47,095 nt of DNA from JAQWBS01 sp047975765 (GCA_047975765.1 JBKEEF010000011.1:1-47095); one strand, 5' to 3'; numbered from the stretch's first letter, positions 24,371 through 34,166 are shown. The notes: generated by a model not told the origin, from the letters alone. Translations and numbers: made by a program.

Positions 24371-26924
24371 CAAGTTCTCCGTTTTTCAAAATTATTTCAA
24401 CCTCGTCACCGTCAGAAATTTTGTTGTCTAAAATAGCAATTGCAAGTTTATTTTCAAGATTGTTTTTAATTAACCTTTTCAGTGGTCTTGCGCCATAAAC
24501 TGCATCATAACCATTTTCAACAATCCAACCCATTGCGGAATCCTTAACCTTGAGCTTAATTCCTTTGTTCAAAAGCTTCTTCTCAATTTTTGAAACCTGA
24601 ATAGCTGCAATATCTTTGATATCAACTTTACTAAGCTTATGGAAAACAATCATCTCATCAACACGATTAATGAACTCTGGTCTGAAATGTGTCTTGACCA
24701 CATTAATCACAGACTCCTTAGTCTTTTCATTAAACGGTGCATCTGCCAAAATGTTTGAACCTAAATTTGACGTCATAATGATAATTGTATTTCTGAAATC
24801 AACCGTTCTGCCTTGTCCGTCTGTCAATCTGCCATCATCAAGGACTTGCAAAAGCACATTGAAAACATCGGGGTGAGCTTTTTCAATTTCATCAAACAAA
24901 ACCACTTGATATGGGCGACGACGCACTGCTTCTGTCAACGCACCACCTTCCTCATAGCCAACATATCCTGGAGGTGAACCAATCAATCGAGAAACAGAAT
25001 GTTTTTCCATATATTCTGACATATCCATACGAATCATTGCTGTTTCATCATTGAATAAAAACTCCGCCAAAGCTTTACTTAATTCTGTTTTACCTACACC
25101 TGTTGGCCCTAAGAACATAAATGAACCAATTGGTTGGTTAGGATCACTAATTCCTGCACGAGAACGCCTAACAGCATTTGACACAGCGGAAATTGCTTCT
25201 TTTTGACCAATCACACGTTTACCTAAGAAGTCCTCCATGTGAACAAGTTTTTCACGCTCACCTTCCAACATCTTATCAACTGGAATGCCTGTCCATTTGG
25301 AAACAACTGTCGCAATGTTCTCATCTGTCACCGTTTCATTGATTTTTGACTTTTGTTTTTTAGAACTTTCTTCCAACATTTTGAGTTTATTTTCGAGTTG
25401 AGGAATCACACTATATTGCAATTCACCAGCACGTTCATATTTACCATCACGTTTGGCAATATCGGCTTCTGTTCTAGCTTTATCAAGTTTATCTTTCACA
25501 TCTGTAACGTTCGCTAAACCTTGCTTTTCTTCTTTCCATTTTTCAGTCATGGTACGTGCTTTGGCTTCTAGCCCAGAAATTTCATAATTGATGTGTTCCA
25601 ATTTTTCTTTGGATTTTTCATCACTTTCTTTTTTCAAAGCTTCACGTTCAATTTTGAGCTGAAGAATTTTTCTATCTAGTTCATCAAGTTCATCTGGTTT
25701 AGAATCAATTGAAATTCTAAGCGAGCTTGCCGCCTCATCCATCAAGTCGATTGCTTTATCTGGCAAAAACCTATCTGTGATATATCTATTTGAAAGTGTC
25801 GCCGCAGAAATCAAAGCAGAATCGGAAATTTTAACCCCATGATGAAGTTCAAATTTTTCCTTAATCCCACGCAAAATGGAAATCGTGTCTTCTACATTTG
25901 GCTCTTCAACATAAACAGGTTGAAAACGTCTTGCAAGCGCAGCATCTTTTTCGACATATTTTTTGTATTCATTCAAGGTTGTTGCACCTAAACAGTGAAG
26001 TTCACCTCTTGCTAATGCTGGCTTCAATAAATTTGAAGCATCCATTGAGCCTTCACTCGCTCCTGCCCCAACAATAGTGTGCATTTCATCAATAAAGAGA
26101 ATTATTCCACCTTCAGAGCTTTCAACATCCTTCAAAACAGTTTTCAATCTTTCTTCAAATTCACCTCTAAACTTTGCACCAGCAATCAGAGCTCCCATGT
26201 CCAGTGCCATAACTCTCTTGCCTTTTAAGCTTTCAGGTACATCATCATTGACAATTCTAAGTGCAAGCCCTTCAACAATTGCTGTCTTACCAACACCGGG
26301 TTCTCCAATTAAAACAGGATTGTTTTTGGTACGTCGTGAAAGAACTTGAATGGTTCTTCTGATTTCTTGTTCACGACCAATCACAGGATCCATATGACCT
26401 TCTCGAGCCTTTGCTGTTAGGTCTATGGTAAACTTTTTTAGGGCTTCAAAGTTTTCTTCCGCATTTTCATTATCGGCTGTTTTACCTTTGCGATATTCAT
26501 TAATTGCTTGATTGAGTTTGACAGCATTGACACCATTTTTCTTCAAAATATCTCCAGCCGAACAATTCTTCATCACTAAAGCTTGTAAAATTCTTTCAAT
26601 GGTCACAAATTTATCATCTGCTTTTTCAGACAAGGTTTGTGCTTCCTGCATCACATCACTAAACTCTTGTGACATCAAGCTTTGAACTGTTTTTCCGATA
26701 ACTTGAGGAATTTTTTCTAAGGCAGTATCAACATCTTTTCTAATTTGAGAAATGCTTCCACCTGACTTGATTATCAAATCTGGAATTTTTTTGGAATTAT
26801 TATCATCAAGCAAAGCTTTTAAGACATGTTCACTGGTAACATATTGATGTTTTTCCTTAACTGCCAAATCAATAATGTCTTGTATCAAAGTTTTTGATTT
26901 ACTTGTAAGTTTTTCAAAATCCAT
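24354..26924 (-). CDS. clpB: Chaperone ClpB (protein disaggregase)
   Basis: ClpB is the hexameric AAA+ disaggregase that works with DnaK. The 856-residue length is standard. It has an N-terminal repeat domain, Walker A1 GEPGVGKT at 207-214, the AGAKFRGEFEERLK segment, a coiled-coil middle domain (about 400-525), then Walker A2 GPTGVGKT at 606-613 and the GYVGYEEGG pore loop. No ClpP-binding IGF loop was noticed, which fits ClpB rather than ClpA. The upstream region has a housekeeping-like -10, and I saw no convincing RpoH promoter. GGAGGGAG precedes the ATG. Confidence 0.97.
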   Translation of the reverse strand: MDFEKLTSKSKTLIQDIIDLAVKEKHQYVTSEHVLKALLDDNNSKKIPDLIIKSGGSISQIRKDVDTALEKIPQVIGKTVQSLMSQEFSDVMQEAQTLSEKADDKFVTIERILQALVMKNCSAGDILKKNGVNAVKLNQAINEYRKGKTADNENAEENFEALKKFTIDLTAKAREGHMDPVIGREQEIRRTIQVLSRRTKNNPVLIGEPGVGKTAIVEGLALRIVNDDVPESLKGKRVMALDMGALIAGAKFRGEFEERLKTVLKDVESSEGGIILFIDEMHTIVGAGASEGSMDASNLLKPALARGELHCLGATTLNEYKKYVEKDAALARRFQPVYVEEPNVEDTISILRGIKEKFELHHGVKISDSALISAATLSNRYITDRFLPDKAIDLMDEAASSLRISIDSKPDELDELDRKILQLKIEREALKKESDEKSKEKLEHINYEISGLEAKARTMTEKWKEEKQGLANVTDVKDKLDKARTEADIAKRDGKYERAGELQYSVIPQLENKLKMLEESSKKQKSKINETVTDENIATVVSKWTGIPVDKMLEGEREKLVHMEDFLGKRVIGQKEAISAVSNAVRRSRAGISDPNQPIGSFMFLGPTGVGKTELSKALAEFLFNDETAMIRMDMSEYMEKHSVSRLIGSPPGYVGYEEGGALTEAVRRRPYQVVLFDEIEKAHPDVFNVLLQVLDDGRLTDGQGRTVDFRNTIIIMTSNLGSNILADAPFNEKTKESVINVVKTHFRPEFINRVDEMIVFHKLSKVDIKDIAAIQVSKIEKKLLNKGIKLKVKDSAMGWIVENGYDAVYGARPLKRLIKNNLENKLAIAILDNKISDGDEVEIILKNGELDVVRK

Positions 26925-26975
26925 TTTAATCTCCCTCCATATACCTTAATATATAATACTTGAGAGAAGCAAAAA

Positions 26976-27665
26976 TCAATATCTGCTCTTATTTCTATTT
27001 AAGGATATATTGTTGGATTTAGAAAGAGATTTTAAATACTTATGCAAAGGTAATTCAGAATTGATGAGGACAGCCCCCATTCCTACATTTTTTGCGGCTT
27101 CAAGATTTCTTGAAGTATCATCAACTAAAATACATTCTTGAGGTTTTTTAGAAATTTGTTGTGAGAAAAGCTTTAAGCCAATTTGAGATTGTTTAGGATA
27201 AAACAAATCACCATATTTCATATCTGTGATATCATAACACATCACACCACTTTCATATTCAAATTCTTCAACTGAGCGATCGAAAAGCTTATCAAATACT
27301 TTTTCCAAATGTGGACGTGTATTGTTTGTTAAAATTACGACATCAAAGTTTTTACCATCATTCATTGATTTGAGAAGTTCAAAAAGAGGTTCATCTCTTT
27401 CAATTCGGGAATAGTCGACTTTCTGCGTCATCTCCTGACAAAAATCAGCATATTTTTTATCATTACTATCGCATAAGGCATAAATAAAATTATACATTCC
27501 TGGTTTTTGATCTTTTGTTTCTGAAGAAATTTTTTCATAATTTTCTTTAGAAATTCCAAATTTCAAAACCGTTTCATTCATTGCAGAAACAAACTCTTGA
27601 AGTTGCAAACTTTCCTTAGGATATAAAACCCCGTCACAGTCCACAATCAAAGTTTGTTTTTTCAT
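26976..27665 (-). CDS. HAD-family phosphatase, pyrimidine 5'-nucleotidase-like
   Basis: The 229-residue protein begins with VDCDGVLYP, whose Asp9 and Asp11 are the HAD nucleophile and acid. Motif II is VVILTNNTRPHLEKVF, with the Thr/Asn pair, and motif IV is CILVDDTSRNLEAAKNVGMG. The layout resembles SDT1-type pyrimidine 5'-nucleotidases, common in alphaproteobacteria, which dephosphorylate UMP/CMP-like substrates; the exact substrate is not determined. It starts one base after the metallophosphoesterase stop and is the last gene of the DUF4167 operon. Confidence 0.78.
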   Translation of the reverse strand: MKKQTLIVDCDGVLYPKESLQLQEFVSAMNETVLKFGISKENYEKISSETKDQKPGMYNFIYALCDSNDKKYADFCQEMTQKVDYSRIERDEPLFELLKSMNDGKNFDVVILTNNTRPHLEKVFDKLFDRSVEEFEYESGVMCYDITDMKYGDLFYPKQSQIGLKLFSQQISKKPQECILVDDTSRNLEAAKNVGMGAVLINSELPLHKYLKSLSKSNNISLNRNKSRY

Positions 27666-27666
27666 G

Positions 27667-28806
27667 TTATTTTACCTCAGGTTTAATATCAATCACTGTG
27701 ATTTCAGATGGTGCTAAAAATCTAAGAGGTGGTCCCCAATAACCAGCTCCACGAGAAACATAAACCTTTGTTCCTCTTTCATCATAAAGCCCAGCTAAAA
27801 ACTTATTTTCAAGTTTTGCAGGAATATGGAATGGGAAGATTTGTCCACCATGAGTATGACCAGAAACTTGCAAATCAAACATACCTTCAGGCAAACCTTT
27901 TGCAACATCAGGTGCATGAGAAAGAATAATCTTATAGCTTGTCTCAGGTGCATTTACCATAAGCTCATCAAAATTTGGTGTATATTCAGGATAAGTTCTG
28001 AAAACTCTTGTATCTGGAATTCCTAACAAGTGAACATTTGCCAAAGGCAAAAATTGTTCTTGATTATTCAAAAAATAAAAACCCTCACCCATATGAGAAA
28101 ATTTTTGTGACCAAGATTGAAGTCCGTTATATAGTTCATGATTTCCCAAGCTCAAATATGAACCATATTTTGCTTTCAAGCCTTTCAGGACATCTACTTT
28201 ATTTTCTAAAACAGGTAAACGGTCATCAATTACATCACCAACCAACAAAATCACATCTGGATTTTGAGCATTCACTCTAGCAACTAAATTATTAAGTTGT
28301 TTGATTGTTGTTCCTTGATTGATATGTGTGTCTGTCAACAGAATAATTCTAAAAGGTTCACTAATTTTAGAACTTGTTATTTCGACTTCCTTCAAACGAG
28401 GAGCTCTCAAACCTTCATAAAGCGAATAGCTTGCAATCAAAAAACTCAAAACGACAACAATAACATTTGTCAAATTGAGAAGTTGAATATCTTTAGGGCT
28501 TGGAAGTTTTTTCAAAGCATAACCAATATACCAGATGATATCTCTTGAAAGCAAAAGTGCAAACAAGATGAAAGCTAGTCCAAAGAAGAAATAGAGAACA
28601 TAGGAAGCATTAATAACAAAAGGAACATTCGTATATGCTTTTTTCAAGGACATTGACAAAACAGGTGCAAACCAACTTGCAGTGACCAAAATTGTTACAA
28701 TAATTTTGAAAAAAAGTGAAGTTGATGTATATCCAACTAATGTCTTAATGGTTATTGCAGAACAACAAATTGCAATAACTGATGACATTATAACAAACAA
28801 AAGCAT
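27667..28806 (-). CDS. Membrane-anchored metallophosphoesterase
   Basis: The 379-residue protein has four to five N-terminal membrane helices (to about residue 130) and a calcineurin-like domain after that. Metal ligands lie in LLTDTHIN (Asp159, His161), VGDVIDD (Asp191), GNHELY (Asn222, His223), LSHAPD and SGHTHGGQ. This layout fits the YkoQ/YaeI-type phosphoesterases that may act on lipid-linked phosphates such as UDP-diacylglucosamine-like substrates; the substrate here is unknown. It lies between DUF4167 and the HAD gene, 22 bases after the former. Confidence 0.82.
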   Translation of the reverse strand: MLLFVIMSSVIAICCSAITIKTLVGYTSTSLFFKIIVTILVTASWFAPVLSMSLKKAYTNVPFVINASYVLYFFFGLAFILFALLLSRDIIWYIGYALKKLPSPKDIQLLNLTNVIVVVLSFLIASYSLYEGLRAPRLKEVEITSSKISEPFRIILLTDTHINQGTTIKQLNNLVARVNAQNPDVILLVGDVIDDRLPVLENKVDVLKGLKAKYGSYLSLGNHELYNGLQSWSQKFSHMGEGFYFLNNQEQFLPLANVHLLGIPDTRVFRTYPEYTPNFDELMVNAPETSYKIILSHAPDVAKGLPEGMFDLQVSGHTHGGQIFPFHIPAKLENKFLAGLYDERGTKVYVSRGAGYWGPPLRFLAPSEITVIDIKPEVK

Positions 28807-28828
28807 ACCTATAAACTCCTACCTAGTT

Positions 28829-29419
28829 CTATACAGCCTCAGCTGTTAGAACTTTTTTTTTATAAATTCTGCGTGGCTTAGCAACTGCTTTTTCTTCGCC
28901 GTTTTCAGCCGTTTCTTTTTCAACAGAATTTTTATTTTCTTCTTTAATTTCTACAACTTTGAAAGATTTTCTGGAAACAATTCTTGACTTATTTTTTGTT
29001 TCAGAAGAAGCCTCAGATTGAATATTCTCAGCATTATTTACATCAGCAGATGAATTTTCAACAACAACATTTTCATCAGATGAAACAACAGATGTTTCTG
29101 CAGAATTTTCATTATCACGACGATTATTATATGGTCTATGATTTCCATTATTTGGGTTGCTGTTTTTCTTTTCGTTGATGTCTGTCACGATCTTACGATA
29201 GTGTTCAGCATATTGACGAAAAAGTTCTGCCGTGACAACATCACTATTATTCATCGCATCTTTGGCCAACTCATTATATTTTTTAATAAGTTCTAAAGCG
29301 GTGCCATTGACTTTTCCTGCGATGCTGTTGCTGTCAAATCTATAATTAAGCGAATATACCTGTGAAGAATGGCCATTATTATTGCCATTGCTACGAAATT
29401 TAACGTTTGTTCTTTTCAT
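28829..29419 (-). CDS. DUF4167 domain protein
   Basis: The 196-residue protein opens with a basic Asn/Gly-rich stretch, then the conserved core with SLNYRFDSNSIAGKVNGTAL followed by ELIKKYNELAKDAMNNSDVV and AELFRQYAEHYRKIV (about residues 23-80). That core is the DUF4167 family, restricted mainly to alphaproteobacteria. The rest is a low-complexity Asn/Glu/Ser tail and a basic end. The prmC-DUF4167 neighbourhood is conserved in the class. The RNA-binding-like composition suggests a ribosome or RNA role, but this is not shown. Confidence 0.85.
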   Translation of the reverse strand: MKRTNVKFRSNGNNNGHSSQVYSLNYRFDSNSIAGKVNGTALELIKKYNELAKDAMNNSDVVTAELFRQYAEHYRKIVTDINEKKNSNPNNGNHRPYNNRRDNENSAETSVVSSDENVVVENSSADVNNAENIQSEASSETKNKSRIVSRKSFKVVEIKEENKNSVEKETAENGEEKAVAKPRRIYKKKVLTAEAV

Positions 29420-29568
29420 GCGTTTACTTATACAATTCCGTTATGAATTAATACCAAAATGGGAAACTATGAGTGTTCTATTTATATTTATTAAAAAAAA
29501 GAAAGAAAAAGGTTTTACGACAAAAAATATAAAACCAAAAACAATCTATCAACATAGTCATAGGCAGA

Positions 29569-29596
29569 ATAATACATATATCTTAAAAAATTGCAA
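29569..29596 (-). promoter_or_regulatory. Sigma-70 type promoter of the DUF4167 operon
   Basis: On the minus strand TTGCAA (29596-29591) and TATTAT (29574-29569) are 16 bases apart. This would begin a separate transcript for DUF4167, metallophosphoesterase and HAD genes, with a leader of about 140 bases in which I see nothing else. Confidence 0.6.
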
Positions 29597-29597
29597 A

Positions 29598-30434
29598 TTA
29601 TTTTTTAAAAATTATGCACCTTTCAATTCCGCTCAAATCTTTTGCCTTCTCAATCAGCTCAAATCGTTGATTTTCAAAAATTTTTACAACAGCATCTGCT
29701 TGATTTATCCCCACTTCAAGCAAAATATGTCCACCATTTTTTAAAATAGATTTAGAAACTTCAGCAATTTTTCGATAATCTCTCAAACCATCTTCACCAC
29801 CATCTAAGGCAGAAAGTGGGTCAAAATTTTTCACTTCAACATCCAAACTTAAAATATCTTGGCTTGGAATATATGGCGGATTTGAAACAACAATATCAAA
29901 TGTTTGATTTGAAAGCTTCTCAGCCAGATTTTCATCAAACCAACTTCCTTCAACAATTTGAGTCTTTTTTGTCTGCTCAAGCAAATGAACATTCTTTTGA
30001 GCAATTGCAATAGCCTTTTCTGACAGCTCTAAGCCCACTCCAGAAATGTCATCAAATTCTGAAAGAATAGAAAGCAGAACACAACCAGAACCTAAACCAA
30101 GTTCCAAAACTTTTGGGGTATTCAATTTTTCTTGTTTCAAAATATCAATCGCCTTTTCTACCAAAATTTCAGTATCCGGACGTGGTGAGAGAACGTCTTC
30201 ACTCACGATAAAATCATATTTATAAAAACCCTTACTTCCAATCATTTTGCAGACTGGCATTCCCCTTAAGCGTTTTTCAATCAACTCAAAAAGAGTGTCT
30301 TTTTCCTCGCTTGTAAAAGCAATAAAATCTTTTCCTTGCCCCACAAATTCAACAAGCATAGAAACTTCAAGACGGGGTGCCGAAACACCACCGTCTTTGA
30401 GTTTATTCAATATCTCTTGTAGACTATTTTCCAT
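29598..30434 (-). CDS. prmC: Release factor glutamine methyltransferase PrmC
   Basis: PrmC methylates the Gln of the GGQ motif in RF1 and RF2 with SAM. The 278-residue protein has an N-terminal helical domain, RPDTEILVE, the SAM-binding LELGLGSGCVLLSI (Gly-rich loop at about 111-117) and the catalytic NPPY at 185-188. The start overlaps the rpoH stop by one base (TAATG), so it is coupled to rpoH. prfA, often upstream, is not here. Confidence 0.95.
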   Translation of the reverse strand: MENSLQEILNKLKDGGVSAPRLEVSMLVEFVGQGKDFIAFTSEEKDTLFELIEKRLRGMPVCKMIGSKGFYKYDFIVSEDVLSPRPDTEILVEKAIDILKQEKLNTPKVLELGLGSGCVLLSILSEFDDISGVGLELSEKAIAIAQKNVHLLEQTKKTQIVEGSWFDENLAEKLSNQTFDIVVSNPPYIPSQDILSLDVEVKNFDPLSALDGGEDGLRDYRKIAEVSKSILKNGGHILLEVGINQADAVVKIFENQRFELIEKAKDLSGIERCIIFKK

Positions 30435-31327
30435 TAAGCTGCTTCAGCTTTAATAAATTCCGAAAGTTTTTCAAAAGCTCTCTTTTCAATTTGTCTTACT
30501 CTCTCGCGAGAAATTTCAAATTGTTCTCCCAACTCTTCAAGTGTTGCAGGCGTATCTGTCAACATACGTTTCTTGATAATAAGCTGTTCTCTTTCATTAA
30601 GTTTTGCAAGACATCTTGCAATCATTTCTTTTCTTTGCCTTTGTTCTTCACGAACAGCATAATTTGCCTCTAGATTTTGACTCTTATCAACCAAGAAGTC
30701 TATTTTTTCACGACCTTCACCTTCATCATCGCCCACAGCAACATTGAGTGAAGAATCTCCACTGAGACGACCGTTCATCTCAATCACGTCTTTTTCATCC
30801 ACCACAAGTTCAGTAGCAATTGATTTGACGATACTTGGGTCAAGTTCTTTGTTTTCATAGATACCGAGACGAGACTTGATTCTGTTCAAGTTATAAAACA
30901 ATTTCTTTTGAGCTGCCACCGTTCCGATTTTCACCAAAGACCATGAACGCAACACATAGTCATTGATTGTTGCTTTAATCCACCAAATTGCATAAGTGGA
31001 AAGACGAACTTTTTTCTCTAAATCAAATTTTTTAATTGCTTGCATCAGACCAATGTTTGCTTCAGAAACAATATCAGCCATTGGCAGGCCATATCTACGA
31101 TAAGTCATCGCAATTTTAGCCGCCAAACGCAAGTGAGATGTGATTAATTTATGGACTGCTTCTAAATTTCCATTCTCGTTGAAATCGAGAAAAAGATTAA
31201 CCTCTTCTTCTTCGGTCAAAATAGGGAAAGACTTAATCTTCTCCAAATATGCGGACAAACTATTTCCATTGTCCAAAACTAAAGGTAAATTTCCACCATT
31301 TTTTGCCAACACAACGTCAGAACCCAT
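30434..31327 (-). CDS. rpoH: RNA polymerase sigma-32 (heat-shock) factor RpoH
   Basis: The 297-residue sigma factor has region 2 with LITSHLRLAAKIAMTYRRYG, STYAIWWIKATINDYVLR and SWSLVKIGTVAAQKKLFYNL, the RpoH box. Region 4 is TLEELGEQFEISRERVRQIE. The QKKLFYNLN stretch distinguishes sigma-32 from sigma-70. RpoH directs transcription of chaperone and protease genes such as clpB. It heads a minus-strand pair with prmC. The SD is AGGAGAG. Confidence 0.93.
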   Translation of the reverse strand: MGSDVVLAKNGGNLPLVLDNGNSLSAYLEKIKSFPILTEEEEVNLFLDFNENGNLEAVHKLITSHLRLAAKIAMTYRRYGLPMADIVSEANIGLMQAIKKFDLEKKVRLSTYAIWWIKATINDYVLRSWSLVKIGTVAAQKKLFYNLNRIKSRLGIYENKELDPSIVKSIATELVVDEKDVIEMNGRLSGDSSLNVAVGDDEGEGREKIDFLVDKSQNLEANYAVREEQRQRKEMIARCLAKLNEREQLIIKKRMLTDTPATLEELGEQFEISRERVRQIEKRAFEKLSEFIKAEAA

Positions 31328-31430
31328 AAGAAACTCTCCTCTTTTCCATCAATATAAACATCTTAACCTTGAGAATATAGCAACTTTTAAATCTAAATTC
31401 AATAGGTATTCAAAAGATATTTTTTATCTT

Positions 31431-31982
31431 TTAGTCAGCACCAATTTCAAAACTAAGTTGATCAACATTTATACCTTCTGTGGTGAAGTTGATAACTTTT
31501 CCATTAATTTTATTGTCCTTTTTATACATAAGGACATACAAATCTTTTCCGTCAATATTTTTGGTACATCTACAAATTTGAATATTTTCAGCATCAACAC
31601 CTAAGTTAATCTTCGTTTTGATGACTTCATTTGCCAATTCAAAATCTTTTTTATTATCAATTTTTTCTTGATAAACAGGTTCAAAATCTGAAAGTCTTTT
31701 CAAGATTAGAAACTGATTTCTTTTTCCAAGAATGGTTATCTCTTTATTATTTTCTTGATAGTCTGAAATCAGTTTCACAACCTTTTGACGCAAATTTTCA
31801 TCATGACATTTTGGCATTTCAACTTCTTTGACAGAAAAGACCACTCCTTCAGGTTGGTTTGTTTCAAGTGCTTCTTCCAAGGAATTATCAATTTCAAACA
31901 AGCTTTCTTTTTCTTCTTCAGCCATTACAACTGACGCTGAAAACATTACCCAAGAAAGTGCCATAATGAAAAATTTATTCAT
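31431..31982 (-). CDS. Hypothetical exported protein
   Basis: Encodes 183 residues with a signal peptide (cleavage near VMAEE, about residue 21). The mature part is acidic, then has a mixed alpha/beta region with four Cys-region residues, including CRCTKN and an earlier KCHDEN. I do not recognise the family. It lies between asnS (23 bases upstream on the same strand) and rpoH, and has an AAGGAGAG site. Periplasmic location is inferred. No link to asnS is expected beyond shared transcription. Confidence 0.62.
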   Translation of the reverse strand: MNKFFIMALSWVMFSASVVMAEEEKESLFEIDNSLEEALETNQPEGVVFSVKEVEMPKCHDENLRQKVVKLISDYQENNKEITILGKRNQFLILKRLSDFEPVYQEKIDNKKDFELANEVIKTKINLGVDAENIQICRCTKNIDGKDLYVLMYKKDNKINGKVINFTTEGINVDQLSFEIGAD

Positions 31983-32005
31983 CTTTCTCTCCTTTTATTT
32001 TTTTC

Positions 32006-33391
32006 CTAGAAACTAATTGAATTTGGTGTTCTTGGGAAAGGAATAACGTCACGAATATTTGTGATACCAGTGATAAGCATCATCATTCTTTCAAAACCCA
32101 AACCAAAACCAGCATGAGGAACAGAACCATAACGACGGCTATCTAAATACCAGTCATAATCTTCAACTTTCATCCCCATATCCTCAATTTTCTTAACCAA
32201 GACATCATAACGCTCTTCACGTTGAGAACCACCAATGAGTTCACCAATTCTTGGAACTAAAACATCCATCGCTGCAACTGTTTTACCATCTTCATTGAGC
32301 TTCATATAAAAAGCCTTAATTTCTTTTGGATAATCGCGAACAATCACAGGTTTTTTGAAGTGAACTTCAGCCAAAAATCTTTCATGTTCAGTTTGCATAT
32401 CAATACCATATTCTGGTGCATATTCAAATTTATAGTCAGATTTTTTCATAATTTCAATTGCTTCAGAATATGTGATACGTGCAAAATCGTTGTTCACAAT
32501 TGTATTAAGTGTTTCTGTGAGTGTTGGATCAACAAATTTTGCAAAAAGTTCAATATCTTCTGCGCAATTATCCATCACATATTTTGTGATAAACTTAACC
32601 ATATCTTCTGCACAATCCATATCATCAAAAATGTCAGCGAATGCCATTTCTGGTTCTATCATCCAGAATTCTGCAGCATGGCGTGTTGTGTTTGAGTTTT
32701 CTGCTCTGAAAGTTGGTCCGAAAGTATAAATATCACCTAAACCCATCGCATACATTTCACCATTAAGCTGACCAGAAACTGTCAAATGAGCTTCTTTTCC
32801 AAAGAAATCTTCTTTATAATCTACTTTTCCTGCAACTTTGGGAGCATTTTCCAAATCCAAAGTTGTCACACGGAACATTTCACCAGCACCTTCAGCATCT
32901 GAACCCGTGATGATTGGTGTATGAACATATCTGAATCCACGTTCTTGGAAAAATTTGTGAATGGCATAAGCCAATGTTGAACGAACTCTGAAAGCAGCAC
33001 CATATTTATTTGTACGAGGTCTCAGATGAGCAATTGTTCTCAAGTATTCATCCGTATGTTTTTTCTTTTGAAGCGGAAAATCTTCATCAGCATAATCATA
33101 AACCAAAATATTTTCAGCAATCACTTCATATTTTTGACTACCACCTTTAGACTCAACCAAAGCACCTTCAACAGCGACAGAAGACCCTGTTGTCAACTTT
33201 TTCACATCTTCGTAATTATTGAGATTATTATTTGCGATAACTTGAATATTTCTCAGACATGACCCGTCATTAATTTCTACGAAAGAGAAGTCTTTTGCAT
33301 CTCTTCTTGTTCTAACCCAACCTTTTAATAAAATTTTATCTTGAGTTGTTTTTGAATCCAACAACTCCTTAACTTTTTGTCTTTTTAGCAT
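32006..33391 (-). CDS. asnS: Asparagine-tRNA ligase
   Basis: AsnRS charges tRNA-Asn directly. The 461-residue protein has an N-terminal OB-fold (GWVRTRRDAKDFSFVEINDG), class II motif 2 region with FRAENSNTTRHAAEFWMIEP and motif 3 with GFGLGFERMMMLITG. The ending IRDVIPFPRTPNSISF is characteristic of AsnRS rather than AspRS. Many alphaproteobacteria lack AsnRS and make Asn-tRNA by the GatCAB route, so its presence may mark lineage or transfer. The OB-fold and catalytic domain are complete. Confidence 0.96.
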   Translation of the reverse strand: MLKRQKVKELLDSKTTQDKILLKGWVRTRRDAKDFSFVEINDGSCLRNIQVIANNNLNNYEDVKKLTTGSSVAVEGALVESKGGSQKYEVIAENILVYDYADEDFPLQKKKHTDEYLRTIAHLRPRTNKYGAAFRVRSTLAYAIHKFFQERGFRYVHTPIITGSDAEGAGEMFRVTTLDLENAPKVAGKVDYKEDFFGKEAHLTVSGQLNGEMYAMGLGDIYTFGPTFRAENSNTTRHAAEFWMIEPEMAFADIFDDMDCAEDMVKFITKYVMDNCAEDIELFAKFVDPTLTETLNTIVNNDFARITYSEAIEIMKKSDYKFEYAPEYGIDMQTEHERFLAEVHFKKPVIVRDYPKEIKAFYMKLNEDGKTVAAMDVLVPRIGELIGGSQREERYDVLVKKIEDMGMKVEDYDWYLDSRRYGSVPHAGFGLGFERMMMLITGITNIRDVIPFPRTPNSISF

Positions 33392-33577
33392 CTTTTTTTC
33401 CTATATTTAAGTTATTGCAAATAAACCGCTTGTAAATATATATGATTATGAAAATCTTGTCTAGATTATCATTCACTTATTCTCTTATAAAAAATTGATT
33501 TAATTTTATCACATTTTCTTTTGTTAGCTTCATTGTAAAATTTCAGTTTGTGAATATATATTAGAAAATTGTCATGG

Positions 33578-33605
33578 TTGACATTTCTTTATGCCGCTAT
33601 AAAAT
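33578..33605 (+). promoter_or_regulatory. Sigma-70 type promoter for the glycine-zipper lipoprotein
   Basis: A perfect TTGACA (33578-33583) and TAAAAT (33600-33605) are separated by 16 bases, about 27 bases before the ATG at 33633. The rest of the divergent spacer back to asnS (33392) shows no other feature. Confidence 0.65.
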
Positions 33606-33632
33606 TTTAGAAAATTCAAAGGAGAAATAATT

Positions 33633-34097
33633 ATGAAAAAACTTTTTAGCTTACTTATCTTGCCTTTATCTATGTTCCTTTCTTCCTGTGCGGACAACAT
33701 TGGAGCAAATTCTTATGAATCTTCAGCGGCAGGACAAGTTAATAGTGCACAAATTGGCACAGTGATTTCCGTTCGACAAGTTAATGTTGCAACATCTAAT
33801 GGAACTGTTGGTTCTCTTGCTGGAGGGCTTGCTGGTGGTGCTGCTGGAAGCATGGTGAGTGGGAAAGGCCCTGTGAGTATGATTGGTGCAGTTGGTGGTG
33901 CCCTCCTCGGCGGAATGGCAGGAAGTGCTGCTCAAGAAAAGATGTCTAGTCAAACTGGGTATGAATATATTGTTAAACTAGATAGTGGAAGTGTTGTCAC
34001 AATCACACAAGGAGCGGATAATATTCTTGCTGTAGGTCAGAGATGTGCTGTTTTGAATGCACATAGTGGGGAAAGAGCTAGAGTAATTCCTTATTAA
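33633..34097 (+). CDS. Glycine-zipper outer-membrane lipoprotein (SlyB/Pcp-like)
   Basis: The 154-residue protein has a lipoprotein signal ending LSSC, lipidated at Cys19. A glycine-zipper stretch runs from about 60 to 105 (GSLAGGLAGGAAGSMVSG and GAVGGALLGGMAGSAAQ). The C-terminal part contains YEYIVKLDSGSVVTITQGAD and GQRCAVLN, as in the SlyB/17-kDa surface antigen group of alphaproteobacteria. These proteins stabilise the outer membrane under stress. It has an AAGGAG site and a strong promoter, so it is probably abundant. Confidence 0.85.
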   Translation: MKKLFSLLILPLSMFLSSCADNIGANSYESSAAGQVNSAQIGTVISVRQVNVATSNGTVGSLAGGLAGGAAGSMVSGKGPVSMIGAVGGALLGGMAGSAAQEKMSSQTGYEYIVKLDSGSVVTITQGADNILAVGQRCAVLNAHSGERARVIPY

Positions 34098-34132
34098 ACC
34101 CCAAAATTACATTAAATAAATTGCTATTTTCG

Positions 34133-34166
34133 GAGAAAAGAAACCAAGTTTCTTTTCTCTTTTATT
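34133..34166 (+). terminator. Rho-independent terminator
   Basis: GAGAAAAGAAA (34133-34143) pairs perfectly with TTTCTTTTCTC (34149-34159), followed by TTTTATTT. Confidence 0.85.

Noticed and set aside
26925..26975. RpoH-type heat-shock promoter before clpB
   Set aside because: No CTTGAA with a correctly spaced CCATNT-like box; only a housekeeping-like TATATA was seen.
29382..29744. Plus-strand 120-residue frame between DUF4167 and prmC
   Set aside because: Antisense to both genes at its ends, Lys/Ile-rich by composition, and no SD.
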